A stretch of DNA of 64,000 nt from Candidatus Lindowbacteria bacterium RIFCSPLOWO2_12_FULL_62_27 (GTDB lineage Bacteria > Lindowbacteria > 2-12-FULL-62-27): positions 372,001 to 436,000 of the forward strand of contig MFPR01000004.1 in the NCBI GenBank assembly GCA_001784175.1, written 5' to 3'. The notes under the pieces are model-generated. The model saw only the letters and a program-made list of their open reading frames with translations, searched no databases and was not told the DNA's origin. Shown here piece by piece: positions 23,812 to 32,185 of this stretch (positions are counted from its first letter, which is position 1; each line of letters opens with the position of its first letter). A program made the translations under genes and the position numbers.

Positions 23812-25200
23812 TCAATAGATCGTCACAATCTTGGTTCCTGGAAAATAAAATTTCAGGATTTGCGCACAGGTCAGCCCCTGCTCAGCCGCCGACTTGGCGC
23901 TCCACTGCGACAGACCCACGCCATGGCCCCAGCCCCGGCCCTGCACACCCAGACGGCCGTTCTTGTATGAGAAATCCGTCCAGAGCAGCGACCGGAGGCG
24001 GTCCGGGCCGATGCTCAGCCGGAATTTGCCCGCCGGGACGGTGACCCGGCCGCGCGTGCCCGTCAGCGACAGAAGCCGGACGCGGCCGCCGGCGGTCTTC
24101 TCGGCCACTTCGAAATTCCGGAGCCGGCCGACCTTCGCACGCGCGCTCCGGTCGAGCGCTTTCAGAATTTCCGGCTCGTCGAATTCCGCCTCCCATGACG
24201 CCCGCGGCGATGCGCCCGAGTATGGATCAGGTTTCGAGATCAGATACGGATAGGCGCGGCCCCAAATATCCCCCGACGATTCCAGCGTCCCACCCGACTC
24301 CGAATGAAAGACGGCTTCGATCAATTCCCCCCCGTACGTCAACACCTGGCCGCGCGTCGCGTCGACCGCCGCGGACGACCGCGGATCCTCCGAGGACCGG
24401 CCGCGGTACACCTGGATCGAAACGTCCGACGCGAGTCTTACCGGCCGTCCCGACGACGACCGCGCAAGGTCCATCCGGCGGAGCACAAACGTGCGGGACG
24501 CGACCGCCTGGGCCTTCAGCGCCTCCTCCGGCCACCCGGGGCCGACTTCATTTTTCAGGACGCCGTAGAGGTACTCCTCCACAGGAAGAGAATTCACAAG
24601 AACGAGTCGACCTTTCTCCACGGATATCTCCATTTTCCCGCGAAAGCTGCGCCCATTGAACCGCGATTCCGGCGGGAGAAGATAGGGCGATTCCACGCGC
24701 CGGCCGTTTTTCAAGACCGCCTGGCCCGACCGCGAGAACCGGTCGCGGTTGACGGTCAGCGTCTGGCCCGATCCGATCTCGATCTGCACCTCAGGCCCGG
24801 CCGTCCTGCCGACCGGGGCCGCAACCGGCGGCGCGTAGGTCTGAAGCAGAAACCGGCTCTCGGCCGCCCACTCGGAGTTTGGCGTGACTGCATCCAGCGC
24901 GGATTTCGCGTCGGGCCACCGGCCCTGTTTGCAGAAAACGAATCCGAGCACGAAGAGATATGCGTCCCGGTCCTCGCCCCGGGCCGTTTTCAGTTCCGCC
25001 TGGATCTTCTGCTCCGCTTGTTCGTATTTTTTCGCCTCGATCAATTCGAACACGGCGCGCGCCGGCCCGGCCGGCGTCGGAGACGCCGGCACTTGGGGCG
25101 CCGGAGGCGCTGACCCGGCACCGGCCACCGCCGGCGAGACCAGCGCCAGCCCCACGACGAAAACGGCGAGTCTCGAAACCGCCAAAAATGTCAGCCGCAC
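23812..25200 (-). CDS. SpoIID/LytB-domain protein with TPR-like N-terminus
   Basis: 462 residues from a GTG overlapping the folC stop. Signal peptide MRLTFLAVSRLAVFVVGLALVSPAVAG; then a Pro/Ala stretch encoded by an inserted DNA repeat; then a helical repeat (AVFELIEAKKYEQAEQKIQAEL) and, from about residue 180, the SpoIID domain: EEYLYGVLKNEVGPGWPEEALKAQAVASRTFVLRRM, AAVDATRGQVLTYGGELIEAVFHSESGGTLESSGDIWG and GRGWGHGVGLSQWSAKSAAEQGLTCAQILKFYFPG. SpoIID-family proteins are peptidoglycan lytic transglycosylases or amidase activators. Non-sporulation versions act in cell-wall remodelling, the likely role here. Confidence 0.9.
   Translation of the reverse strand: MRLTFLAVSRLAVFVVGLALVSPAVAGAGSAPPAPQVPASPTPAGPARAVFELIEAKKYEQAEQKIQAELKTARGEDRDAYLFVLGFVFCKQGRWPDAKSALDAVTPNSEWAAESRFLLQTYAPPVAAPVGRTAGPEVQIEIGSGQTLTVNRDRFSRSGQAVLKNGRRVESPYLLPPESRFNGRSFRGKMEISVEKGRLVLVNSLPVEEYLYGVLKNEVGPGWPEEALKAQAVASRTFVLRRMDLARSSSGRPVRLASDVSIQVYRGRSSEDPRSSAAVDATRGQVLTYGGELIEAVFHSESGGTLESSGDIWGRAYPYLISKPDPYSGASPRASWEAEFDEPEILKALDRSARAKVGRLRNFEVAEKTAGGRVRLLSLTGTRGRVTVPAGKFRLSIGPDRLRSLLWTDFSYKNGRLGVQGRGWGHGVGLSQWSAKSAAEQGLTCAQILKFYFPGTKIVTIY
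25070..25119 (+). repeat. Dispersed 50-bp double-hairpin element, copy A (in the SpoIID-like gene)
   Basis: GCCGGCGTC-GGA-GACGCCGGC hairpin, then ACTTGG, then a GGCGCC-GGA-GGCGC hairpin and TGACCCGGC. Same strand and same sequence as the copies in infB and the pseI-like gene; differs from the last by one base. In the minus-strand gene frame it encodes [17 protein letters not shown]. Confidence 0.85.
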
Positions 25201-26381
25201 AGCGGCAGCGCCTCCCGCACCGTGATGAAGGAACCCGTGACAACCATCCGGCCGTTTTCCGGGAGGCGGCGCATCGCGGCGGACCAGGCGCGTTTCATCG
25301 GCGCGGGAGGATGGACGTCGATCCCCCGCGCCCGGGCGAGCCGGAGGAAGGGCCTCCAGAGCCGCATCGGTTTGGATCTCGCGTGGGCCAGGCGGATCAA
25401 TCGAACGGAGTCGCCGCAGCCCAAGTGAGGCAGAATTCTTTCCTCGCCACGCTTTTGCCGCTGCATGCCCAGAAGAACGGCCAGAGGACGCTCCGGGAAT
25501 TTCTTGCGCAGATACGCGAACAGCGCGCCCAAGGCCTGTTCGTTATGGGCGACATCCAGCAAAACGGAACGGCGCCACTCGAACCGCCCTGGGAGCGATG
25601 CGCGGCGAAGGCCAGCACGCGCCACGGCAGGACGAAAGTCCGATTTCAAGATTTTCCTGGCGGCCAGAAGCGCCAGTGCGAGGTCCGATCCGTAGATCTC
25701 CGCCGGCAGCCGGCCGGAATGAATCCGACGCGTGGACAAGAAAACAGGACGCGCGCGACACGTGGCCGCCACACGGCGGATGGCCAGACGCGCGGCCGTC
25801 GGTACGGGGCCGACAAGAAGGGGACGGGCCCGGCGGGCGATGTGAGCTTTGTCCCATGCGATTTTTTCAACTGTCCGGCCCAGAAACTCCATATGATCAA
25901 GCCCGATGGTCGTCAGAATGGACAGACGGGGATCCGCGGCGTTCGTCGCGTCCCACCGGCCGCCCATCCCGACCTCCATCACCGCCCACGCCACTTCGTG
26001 TTTCGCAAAGAGCCGGTATGCGAGGAACGTCAGAAACTCGAATTCCGTGAGCCGCACCCGCATCTCCGACAGAAGCGCCCGTTGGGACGCAACCTCCCGC
26101 GAAAACTCGGCCGCCCCCACGGATCGGCCGTCGATTTCGTAACGTTCCCTGAACGACCGAAGATGCGGCGAGGTGTACAGACCCACGCGCCGCCCATGCG
26201 CCAGCAGGATCTCCGACAGAGCCTTCGCGCAGGTGCCCTTGCCGTTCGTCCCGCCCACCAGCACCACGCCGTACCGGCGGTCCGGCCGGCCCGCGCGGTG
26301 GAGCGCCGCGCGGATCCGCTCCAGCGACGGACGGATTCCCCGCTTGGCGAGATGGTCCAGATACGTTGCGGGATTCTTCAC
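25191..26381 (-). CDS. folC: Folylpolyglutamate synthase / dihydrofolate synthase
   Basis: Adds glutamate to dihydropteroate or folates. 396 residues from the GTG at 26381, whose GTGA overlaps the accD stop; longer in-frame sequence upstream is the accD antiframe and lacks FolC features. LDHLAKRGIRPSLERIRAAL, the P-loop VGGTNGKGTCAKALSEIL, LYTSPHLRSFRERYEIDG, EVGMGGRWDATN and LDVAHNEQALGAL (MurD-like ligase C-domain) are all present. Usual trp-accD-folC context. Confidence 0.92.
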   Translation of the reverse strand: MKNPATYLDHLAKRGIRPSLERIRAALHRAGRPDRRYGVVLVGGTNGKGTCAKALSEILLAHGRRVGLYTSPHLRSFRERYEIDGRSVGAAEFSREVASQRALLSEMRVRLTEFEFLTFLAYRLFAKHEVAWAVMEVGMGGRWDATNAADPRLSILTTIGLDHMEFLGRTVEKIAWDKAHIARRARPLLVGPVPTAARLAIRRVAATCRARPVFLSTRRIHSGRLPAEIYGSDLALALLAARKILKSDFRPAVARAGLRRASLPGRFEWRRSVLLDVAHNEQALGALFAYLRKKFPERPLAVLLGMQRQKRGEERILPHLGCGDSVRLIRLAHARSKPMRLWRPFLRLARARGIDVHPPAPMKRAWSAAMRRLPENGRMVVTGSFITVREALPLCG

Positions 26382-27214
26382 AGCCAGGAAAAAATCTTGA
26401 TCAGCGTGGGTCGGACATCCTTTCGAGGAAGTACCATATCGAGAAATCCATGCTCCAGCAGAAACTCGGCCCGTTGAAATCCCGCCGGCAGTTTCTGCCG
26501 GATCGTCTGCTCGATCACCCGCGGGCCCGCAAACCCGATGAGCGCGCCCGATTCGCCGATCAGGACGTCGCCCAGCATCGCGAAGGACGCCGTCGTCCCG
26601 CCCGTCGTCGGATCGCACAGCAGGCTCACATACGGCCGCCGGCAGGCGCGCCGGTACCCGGCCACGGCCGCCGAGGTCTTGGCCATCTGCATCAGCGAAA
26701 AGATTCCTTCCTGCATGCGCGCGCCGCCGGACGAGGTCACCATCAGGACCGGGAGAGACTTCTCAGCCGCGTATTCGAATGTCCGCGCCACGCGCTCCCC
26801 CACCACCGTCCCCATGCTGCCGCCCATGAATCCGAATTCCATCACGCCCATCGCGGTCTCCATCCCGCCCAGTTTCCCCACGCCGGTCACGATCGCCTCC
26901 CGCGCGGACGCGTCTCCGGAAAGCTTGTCGCCGTAGCCCGGAAATCCCAGCGGATTGGCCGGCCGGATGTCCATGAACATCGGCTCAAACGCGCCGGCAT
27001 CCACGAGAACCTGGATCCGCTCGTCCGCCGACAGGCGCATGTGATAGGCGCAGTGGTGGCACACGCGGAGGTTCTTGATCAGCGTTTCCTGCAAAATGAG
27101 TTCCTTGCAGTTCGGACACGACTCCCATTTCGCGCCTTCCGGACCCGCCTGGATGGCCGGCGGTTTCGATACATTTTTGATGATGGTGTATTGATGCTTC
27201 TTGAACCACGCCAT
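26378..27214 (-). CDS. accD: Acetyl-CoA carboxylase carboxyltransferase subunit beta
   Basis: 278 residues. N-terminal C4 zinc ribbon CPNCKELILQETLIKNLRVCHHC, then the crotonase-fold carboxyltransferase: GDASAREAIVTGVGKLGG, FMGGSMGTVVGERVARTFEYA, VMVTSSGGARMQEGIFSLMQMAKT and LLCDPTTGGTTASFAMLGDV. Works with AccA in the first step of fatty-acid synthesis. Placed 9 bp after trpA, as in many bacteria. Confidence 0.96.
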   Translation of the reverse strand: MAWFKKHQYTIIKNVSKPPAIQAGPEGAKWESCPNCKELILQETLIKNLRVCHHCAYHMRLSADERIQVLVDAGAFEPMFMDIRPANPLGFPGYGDKLSGDASAREAIVTGVGKLGGMETAMGVMEFGFMGGSMGTVVGERVARTFEYAAEKSLPVLMVTSSGGARMQEGIFSLMQMAKTSAAVAGYRRACRRPYVSLLCDPTTGGTTASFAMLGDVLIGESGALIGFAGPRVIEQTIRQKLPAGFQRAEFLLEHGFLDMVLPRKDVRPTLIKIFSWL

Positions 27215-27223
27215 GGCGCAATC

Positions 27224-27982
27224 CTAGATGGCCGGCGGCCGAATGTCGATGCTCCGGCGAAGCTCCCTCAACAGCCGGCCGAACGGTCCGAGTCCCCGCC
27301 GAAGCGCCTCCAGCGCGGCGGTGCCGACGATCACGCCGTCCGACAGGCGCGCCAGCCGCGCGGCCCATGCGCCCGACCGCACGCCAAATCCGACGTAGAC
27401 CGGCGCGTGAGACACGCGGCGGATCGCCCGGACCCGGCCCGCAATTTCGCGTTCGGCGGCGGCCGACAGGCGCGCTCCGGTGATCCCGCGAAGGCTGACC
27501 ATGTAGATGAACGCGCCATCCCGCGCCGCATCCGCCACGCGGGCCAGCCGGTCATCGGCCGTCGTCGGCGCGACGAAGGGGACCAGATAAAATCCGCGCG
27601 GACGGAACGGCAGATACGTCACGAGTTCCTCCGCCGGCACGTCCGGCAAAATACAGCCGGCGAATCCTGCCCGGCGGATTTCCCCGAACGCGCCCGCCCA
27701 ACCCCGGACAAACAGAGGGTTCGCGTACGTCATGAGCGCCCGAGGCAGTCCCGGCGGCAGGCGCTGCGAAAGATCGAGGGCCCGGTCGTAATTCATTCCC
27801 GCGCGGATGGCCGCGCTCGACGTTTTCTGGATCGTGGGTCCGTCGGCGATCGGATCGGAAAACGGCAGGCCGACCTCCAGAAGGTCCGCGCCTTCCTCCG
27901 CCGCAACCTTCGCCGCCTTCAAAAACGTCGCGCGGTCCGGCCAGCCGGCCGTGAGATACACGACGAGGGATTTACCTGGCAT
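27224..27982 (-). CDS. trpA: Tryptophan synthase alpha chain
   Basis: Cleaves indole-3-glycerol phosphate in the TrpAB complex. 252 residues with [44 protein letters not shown], which contains both catalytic acids (Glu in LLEVGLPF, Asp in SDPIADGP), and [30 protein letters not shown] at the phosphate site. Overlaps trpB by 11 bp. Confidence 0.95.
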   Translation of the reverse strand: MPGKSLVVYLTAGWPDRATFLKAAKVAAEEGADLLEVGLPFSDPIADGPTIQKTSSAAIRAGMNYDRALDLSQRLPPGLPRALMTYANPLFVRGWAGAFGEIRRAGFAGCILPDVPAEELVTYLPFRPRGFYLVPFVAPTTADDRLARVADAARDGAFIYMVSLRGITGARLSAAAEREIAGRVRAIRRVSHAPVYVGFGVRSGAWAARLARLSDGVIVGTAALEALRRGLGPFGRLLRELRRSIDIRPPAI

Positions 27983-29162
27983 GATCGAACAGCCTCGGAA
28001 TGTCCTTGTCGCCGCGGCCCGACAAATTGATGATCACGCGGTCGGCCCGCCGGTATCGGCGGCGCTCCTTCCAGAAGCCCGCCACCGCATGGGCGCTCTC
28101 AAACGCCGGCGGGATGCCCTCCAGGGTCGTCAGCCGGTGAAAGGCCTCCAGCGCCGCGCGGTCGCTCACCGCGAAGTACCTCGCCCGGCCGGTTTTTTTC
28201 AGGTAGGCGTGCTCGGGCCCGACGCCGGGATAGTCGAGACCGGCCGCGATGGAATGGACATCGGCGACGTTGCCGTCCGAATTCGAAAGCAAGAACGACT
28301 GCGATCCGTGCAGAATGCCGGGGCTGCCGCGCGTCAGGGTCGCCGAATGCCGGCCGCTCTTCAGGCCCGTCCCGCCCGCCTCCACACCGATCAGGTCCGC
28401 GCGCGTTCGAAGAAAAGCGTAGAAAATTCCCATCGCGTTGGACCCGCCGCCCACACAGGCATAGATCGCGCGCGGCGGCCCGCCGGCCTTCCGGCGAATC
28501 TGCCGCAGGGCCTCGCGGCCGATCACCGCCTGAAAGTCCCGGACCATCATCGGATACGGGTGCGGGCCCGCGACGGAACCGATCAGATAATACGTCGTCT
28601 CCACGTTCGTTACCCAGTCCCGCAACGCCTCGTTCATGGCGTCCTTCAATGTCTGCGACCCCGCCGTCACCTCCCGCACTTCCGCGCCCAGGAGTTTCAT
28701 CCGGAACACGTTCGGGGCCTGCCGCTCCACGTCTTTGGCGCCCATGTAGATCGTGCAGGCAAGTCCGAGTTTCGCGCAGACCGTCGCCGTCGCCACGCCG
28801 TGCTGGCCGGCGCCGGTCTCGGCGATCACCCGCCGTTTGCCCAGACGCCGCGCAAGAAGCGCCTGGCCGATGCAGTTGTTGATCTTGTGCGCGCCGGTGT
28901 GGCAAAGGTCTTCCCGCTTCAAATACACCCGGCACCCGGCCGCCTCGGATAGGCGGTCCGCCCGGTACAGGGGCGTCGGCCGGCCCGCAAAATCGGCCAG
29001 GAGCGCGGCCAATTCACGGCGAAATGCGCGGTCACGCCGCACTTTCCCGTATCCCGCCTCCAGCTCGAGGAGCGCGGTCATGAGCGTCTCGGGCACAAAC
29101 CGGCCGCCGAACGGGCCGAAATATCCGCGCCGATCGGGCAGAGACGGCAGTGGATGTTTCAA
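27972..29162 (-). CDS. trpB: Tryptophan synthase beta chain
   Basis: PLP enzyme that joins indole and serine. 396 residues: [19 protein letters not shown] at the start, [20 protein letters not shown] with the PLP lysine in [43 protein letters not shown] for phosphate and [15 protein letters not shown]. Bacterial TrpB1 type, pairing with the adjacent TrpA. Confidence 0.97.
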   Translation of the reverse strand: MKHPLPSLPDRRGYFGPFGGRFVPETLMTALLELEAGYGKVRRDRAFRRELAALLADFAGRPTPLYRADRLSEAAGCRVYLKREDLCHTGAHKINNCIGQALLARRLGKRRVIAETGAGQHGVATATVCAKLGLACTIYMGAKDVERQAPNVFRMKLLGAEVREVTAGSQTLKDAMNEALRDWVTNVETTYYLIGSVAGPHPYPMMVRDFQAVIGREALRQIRRKAGGPPRAIYACVGGGSNAMGIFYAFLRTRADLIGVEAGGTGLKSGRHSATLTRGSPGILHGSQSFLLSNSDGNVADVHSIAAGLDYPGVGPEHAYLKKTGRARYFAVSDRAALEAFHRLTTLEGIPPAFESAHAVAGFWKERRRYRRADRVIINLSGRGDKDIPRLFDHAR

Positions 29163-29166
29163 TATT

Positions 29167-29832
29167 TTAATGAACAGGAGAGGGAATAGACGCGATGCGG
29201 TGCAGGAGTTCCTGAACTTTGGCCGGATCCTTCACGCCCGGCGTTGTTTCGACGCTCGACGAAACGTCGACCGCGTAGGGATGGACCACCCGGATGGCCT
29301 CTTCCACATTCTCGACGTTGAGCCCGCCGGCCAGAATCAGCGGCATATCCGGGAACGCCTCCCGTATCGCGCAGGCCACTCGCCAGTCAAACCCCTCGCC
29401 AGACGCGGCGGAATCCAGGAGAATGCCGCCGACATGCGGAACATACGGCGCGATCTTGTCAGGCCCGAATCCGTTTTTGACCCGAAAGGCCTTGATGAGC
29501 CGGTTTTTGGGAAGCGCCGCGCAATACTCGGGCGTTTCCTGGCCGTGAAGCTGAATGTAGGACAAGCCGCAGAGTTGGGCCACTTTTTTGACCTGGCTGG
29601 CCTTTTCGTCCACGAAGACGCCAACCGCGTGTACGAACGGCGGCATATCCTCGATCCAGGCCTTGACCTGCGCGCCGACCACCGCCCGGGGAGACCCGTC
29701 GTAGAAAATGAACCCCACGGCATCCACTCCCAGCCGCGCCACTTCCTTGAGACTTGCGCGGTCTGATACCCCGCAAATCTTGACTTTGGGACCAAAGCTC
29801 CTGCAGGAGCCCGCCGAACCCATGAACGGCAT
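29167..29832 (-). CDS. trpF: Phosphoribosylanthranilate isomerase
   Basis: About 221 residues. [35 protein letters not shown] contains the catalytic Cys (KICG); [33 protein letters not shown] (general-acid Asp) and [16 protein letters not shown] follow. Start uncertain: the ATGs at 29832 or 29823 give 10-15 residues before KVKICG, slightly longer than typical, and neither has a strong ribosome site. Leads the trpFBA-accD-folC operon, 4 bp before trpB. Confidence 0.9.
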   Translation of the reverse strand: MPFMGSAGSCRSFGPKVKICGVSDRASLKEVARLGVDAVGFIFYDGSPRAVVGAQVKAWIEDMPPFVHAVGVFVDEKASQVKKVAQLCGLSYIQLHGQETPEYCAALPKNRLIKAFRVKNGFGPDKIAPYVPHVGGILLDSAASGEGFDWRVACAIREAFPDMPLILAGGLNVENVEEAIRVVHPYAVDVSSSVETTPGVKDPAKVQELLHRIASIPSPVH

Positions 29833-29912
29833 GGTTCGATGACTGTAGCTAGGGGAGCATGGTCTGGCAAGTGCCAGAGCGCGGTTCCGAGGGAAAAAAA
29901 CTGCCGCCCAAC

Positions 29913-29945
29913 CGTCTATATATATACATACATATATTATATAGA
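29913..29945. promoter_or_regulatory. AT-rich imperfect palindrome between trpF and rimP
   Basis: TCTATATATA at the left and TATTATATAGA at the right are near-inverted copies around an ATACATAC centre. The minus strand holds TATAAT (29941-29936), a perfect -10 hexamer upstream of trpF, but I find no good -35. It stands out strongly against the GC-rich surroundings. Confidence 0.4.
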
Positions 29946-29969
29946 GTCCGGCGTTTCTTGCCGGAGGGC

Positions 29970-29998
29970 TTGCATTTGGCAAAAAGGGGGCATATACT
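29970..29998 (+). promoter_or_regulatory. Promoter of the rimP-nusA-infB operon
   Basis: TTGCAT (29970-29975), a 17-bp spacer and TATACT (29993-29998), about 77 bp before the rimP start. Both hexamers match sigma70 consensus in 4-5 of 6 positions. Confidence 0.6.
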
Positions 29999-30021
29999 CC
30001 GGGTGATTGTCTTACCCAGCG

Positions 30022-30046
30022 AATGCGTGGGCCGGTCCCACGCATT
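30022..30046 (+). promoter_or_regulatory. Leader hairpin (possible attenuator) of the rimP-nusA operon
   Basis: AATGCGTGGG and CCCACGCATT form a perfect 10-bp stem with loop CCGGT, followed by TTGTATTGTTAT. It lies between the promoter and the rimP ribosome site. The U-rich tail and stable stem resemble an intrinsic terminator, so read-through could depend on NusA, which the operon encodes. Confidence 0.5.
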
Positions 30047-30074
30047 TTGTATTGTTATGGGAGGTTTGGCGGTC

Positions 30075-30533
30075 ATGGTGGGAGTGGATCGGTTGGAAAC
30101 GGAAATCGCGCCTCTGGCGGAACAACATGGGCTTTCGGTGTATGACGTCGAGGTCGTCCCCTACGGTCGGGCGACGCTCCGGGTGTATGTGGAGCGCGCC
30201 GGGCAGCCGGGCGTGACCGTCGGGAATCTGGAAGCCTTCGCGAGGGTGTTGATCCCCTATTTGAATTTGAAGGCCCTGTTTCCCCGGGAGGGGCACGTGG
30301 AGGTTTCCTCGCCGGGGATGAACCGGAGGCTGCGTCGGCCGGCGCATTTTACGGCGGCGGTGGGCGAGCGGGTGGGCGTAACGGCTGTGGCCGGCGCCAC
30401 GGGCAAGACGAGCGTCACCGCGAAACTTCTGTCCGTGACGGACGAAGGCATCCATCTTGAGAGCGACGTTTTGCCGTTTGTCCCGTTTGCGGACATCGTG
30501 CGGGCCCGCCTCGACCCGGACATCCGAATCTGA
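30075..30533 (+). CDS. rimP: Ribosome maturation factor RimP
   Basis: 152 residues, normal size, from the ATG at 30075 preceded by GGGAGG. PLAEQHGLSVYDVEVVPYGRATLRVYVERAG and the hallmark VEVSSPGMNRRLRRPAHFTAAVGERVGV (the 'SSPGxxRpL' motif) are seen; the C-terminal SH3-like part follows. Assists 30S assembly. The stop overlaps the nusA start (TGATG). Confidence 0.93.
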   Translation: MVGVDRLETEIAPLAEQHGLSVYDVEVVPYGRATLRVYVERAGQPGVTVGNLEAFARVLIPYLNLKALFPREGHVEVSSPGMNRRLRRPAHFTAAVGERVGVTAVAGATGKTSVTAKLLSVTDEGIHLESDVLPFVPFADIVRARLDPDIRI

Positions 30534-32185
30534 TGCCGCCGTCCACCAAGCGCAAGGCGAAACTCTCGGTCGACCAGGAAGCGCTGCTTCAGGCGATCGA
30601 CGAGATCGAAAAGGAAAAGGGGATCGACCGCGAGACCATGTTTCTGGCGGTCGAGGCCGCGCTGGTTTCGGCCTACCGCAAGAACCACGGCGTGACCTTC
30701 AACCTCGACGCGCGCGTGGACCGCAAATCCGCGGAGATCACTTTCCACCGGTTTCATATCATCGCCGAAACGGTCGAAGACCCCGAGCTTCAGATCACGC
30801 TCGAGGACGCGAAGAAACAGGCGGACGATGCGGAACTTGGCGGCAAGGTTTATTCCCCCCTGGTCTTCAACGTCGAGGAGTTCGGCCGGATCGCCGCGCA
30901 GACCGCCCGGCAGGTCCTGGTCCAGCGGATCCGCGAGGCCGAGCGCGACCTTTTGTACGAGGAGTACCGGACGCGGGAGGGAGAGGTCGTCACGGTGATT
31001 GTGCAGAAGGTGATCGGCGACAAGGTGATTCTGAATCTGGACAAGGTCGAGGCGATCATGCCGTCGAAGGAGCAGATCCCGCGGGAAATCTACAATGTGG
31101 GCGACCGGATCAAAGTATACGTGGTGCGCGTCCGGAAGGGTCTCCGGGGCCCGCTGATCATCGTGTCGCGGACGCATCCGAAACTGGTGGAGAACCTGTT
31201 CAAGATGGAGATCCCGGAGGTCTTTGACGGGCTGATCGAGATCAAGGCCATCGTGCGCGAGGCGGGGGTCCGGACCAAGATTGCGGTCAAATCGAACGAC
31301 GCGAACATCGACCCCATCGGCGCCTGCGTCGGCGTCCGCGGCAGCCGCATCCGGACCATCCTCAAGGAGGTGCCGGGCGAAAAGATCGACATCGTGCCCT
31401 GGAGCGAGGAGATATCGACCTTCGTCAAGAATGCGCTCTCGCCCGCGCAGGTCACCAAGGTCCGCCTCCAGGACGACGGCCGGACCGTCCAGGTGGTCGT
31501 ACCGGACAACCAGTTGTCGCTCGCGATCGGCAAGAAGGGCCAGAACGCGCGGCTGGCCGCGAGGCTGACGAGGATGCGGGTCGACATTTACAGCGAGACC
31601 GACTACGCGGAGATCGCGGCGAAGGCGGCGAAGGAGGCGGCGGCGAAGATATTTGTTTCGACCGCCGACCTGCAGAAGGAGCTGCAGAGGATTGCGGGTG
31701 TCGGCCAGAAGGCGTCGGAGGCGCTGACGAAAGCCGGGTTCAGCCTCCAGAAACTGTCCGAGTCCAAGCCCGAGGATCTCGTCGAGGTCGAGGGGATCGG
31801 CGAGAAGCGCGCCGTGAAGATGATCGAGGCGGCGAAGAAAGTATACGAGGAAGTCCAGGCTGAACGCCGGGAGAAGGCCGAGCAGGAAGCGGCCGGAGCG
31901 AAGGCGGAAGCGGAAGCGCCGGCCCCCGAGGCGCCGCCGGAAGAGGGGAAACCGCCGGCGCGCAAGGGCAAGACGAGGACCAAGAAAATCGAGATCGAGG
32001 AGGAGGCGGCGAAAGAGAAGGAGATCGCCGAAAAAGCGCCCCCGATGACCTTCGAGGAGGCCCTGAAACTGTTCTCGAAACGCCTGGGAGAGTCGAAAGC
32101 GGCGGAGGAGAGCGGCAAAACGGACCGGAAGAAAAAAGAAAAAGATGAGAACGATTCCGGCTCCGAGGAGGGCGACGACCGATGA
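30533..32185 (+). CDS. nusA: Transcription termination/antitermination factor NusA
   Basis: 550 residues. N-terminal RNA-polymerase-binding domain to about 130; S1 domain (GEVVTVIVQKVIGDKVILNLDKVEAIMPSKEQIP, about 150-215); two KH domains with GACVGVRGSRIRTILKEVPGEKIDIVPW and VVPDNQLSLAIGKKGQNARLAARLT; one helix-hairpin-helix tail LQRIAGVGQKASEALTKAGF and VEGIGEKRAVKMI. The last about 110 residues are a charged Glu/Lys/Ala-rich, probably disordered extension, unusual in length. Downstream infB overlaps by 4 bp. Confidence 0.96.
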   Translation: MPPSTKRKAKLSVDQEALLQAIDEIEKEKGIDRETMFLAVEAALVSAYRKNHGVTFNLDARVDRKSAEITFHRFHIIAETVEDPELQITLEDAKKQADDAELGGKVYSPLVFNVEEFGRIAAQTARQVLVQRIREAERDLLYEEYRTREGEVVTVIVQKVIGDKVILNLDKVEAIMPSKEQIPREIYNVGDRIKVYVVRVRKGLRGPLIIVSRTHPKLVENLFKMEIPEVFDGLIEIKAIVREAGVRTKIAVKSNDANIDPIGACVGVRGSRIRTILKEVPGEKIDIVPWSEEISTFVKNALSPAQVTKVRLQDDGRTVQVVVPDNQLSLAIGKKGQNARLAARLTRMRVDIYSETDYAEIAAKAAKEAAAKIFVSTADLQKELQRIAGVGQKASEALTKAGFSLQKLSESKPEDLVEVEGIGEKRAVKMIEAAKKVYEEVQAERREKAEQEAAGAKAEAEAPAPEAPPEEGKPPARKGKTRTKKIEIEEEAAKEKEIAEKAPPMTFEEALKLFSKRLGESKAAEESGKTDRKKKEKDENDSGSEEGDDR

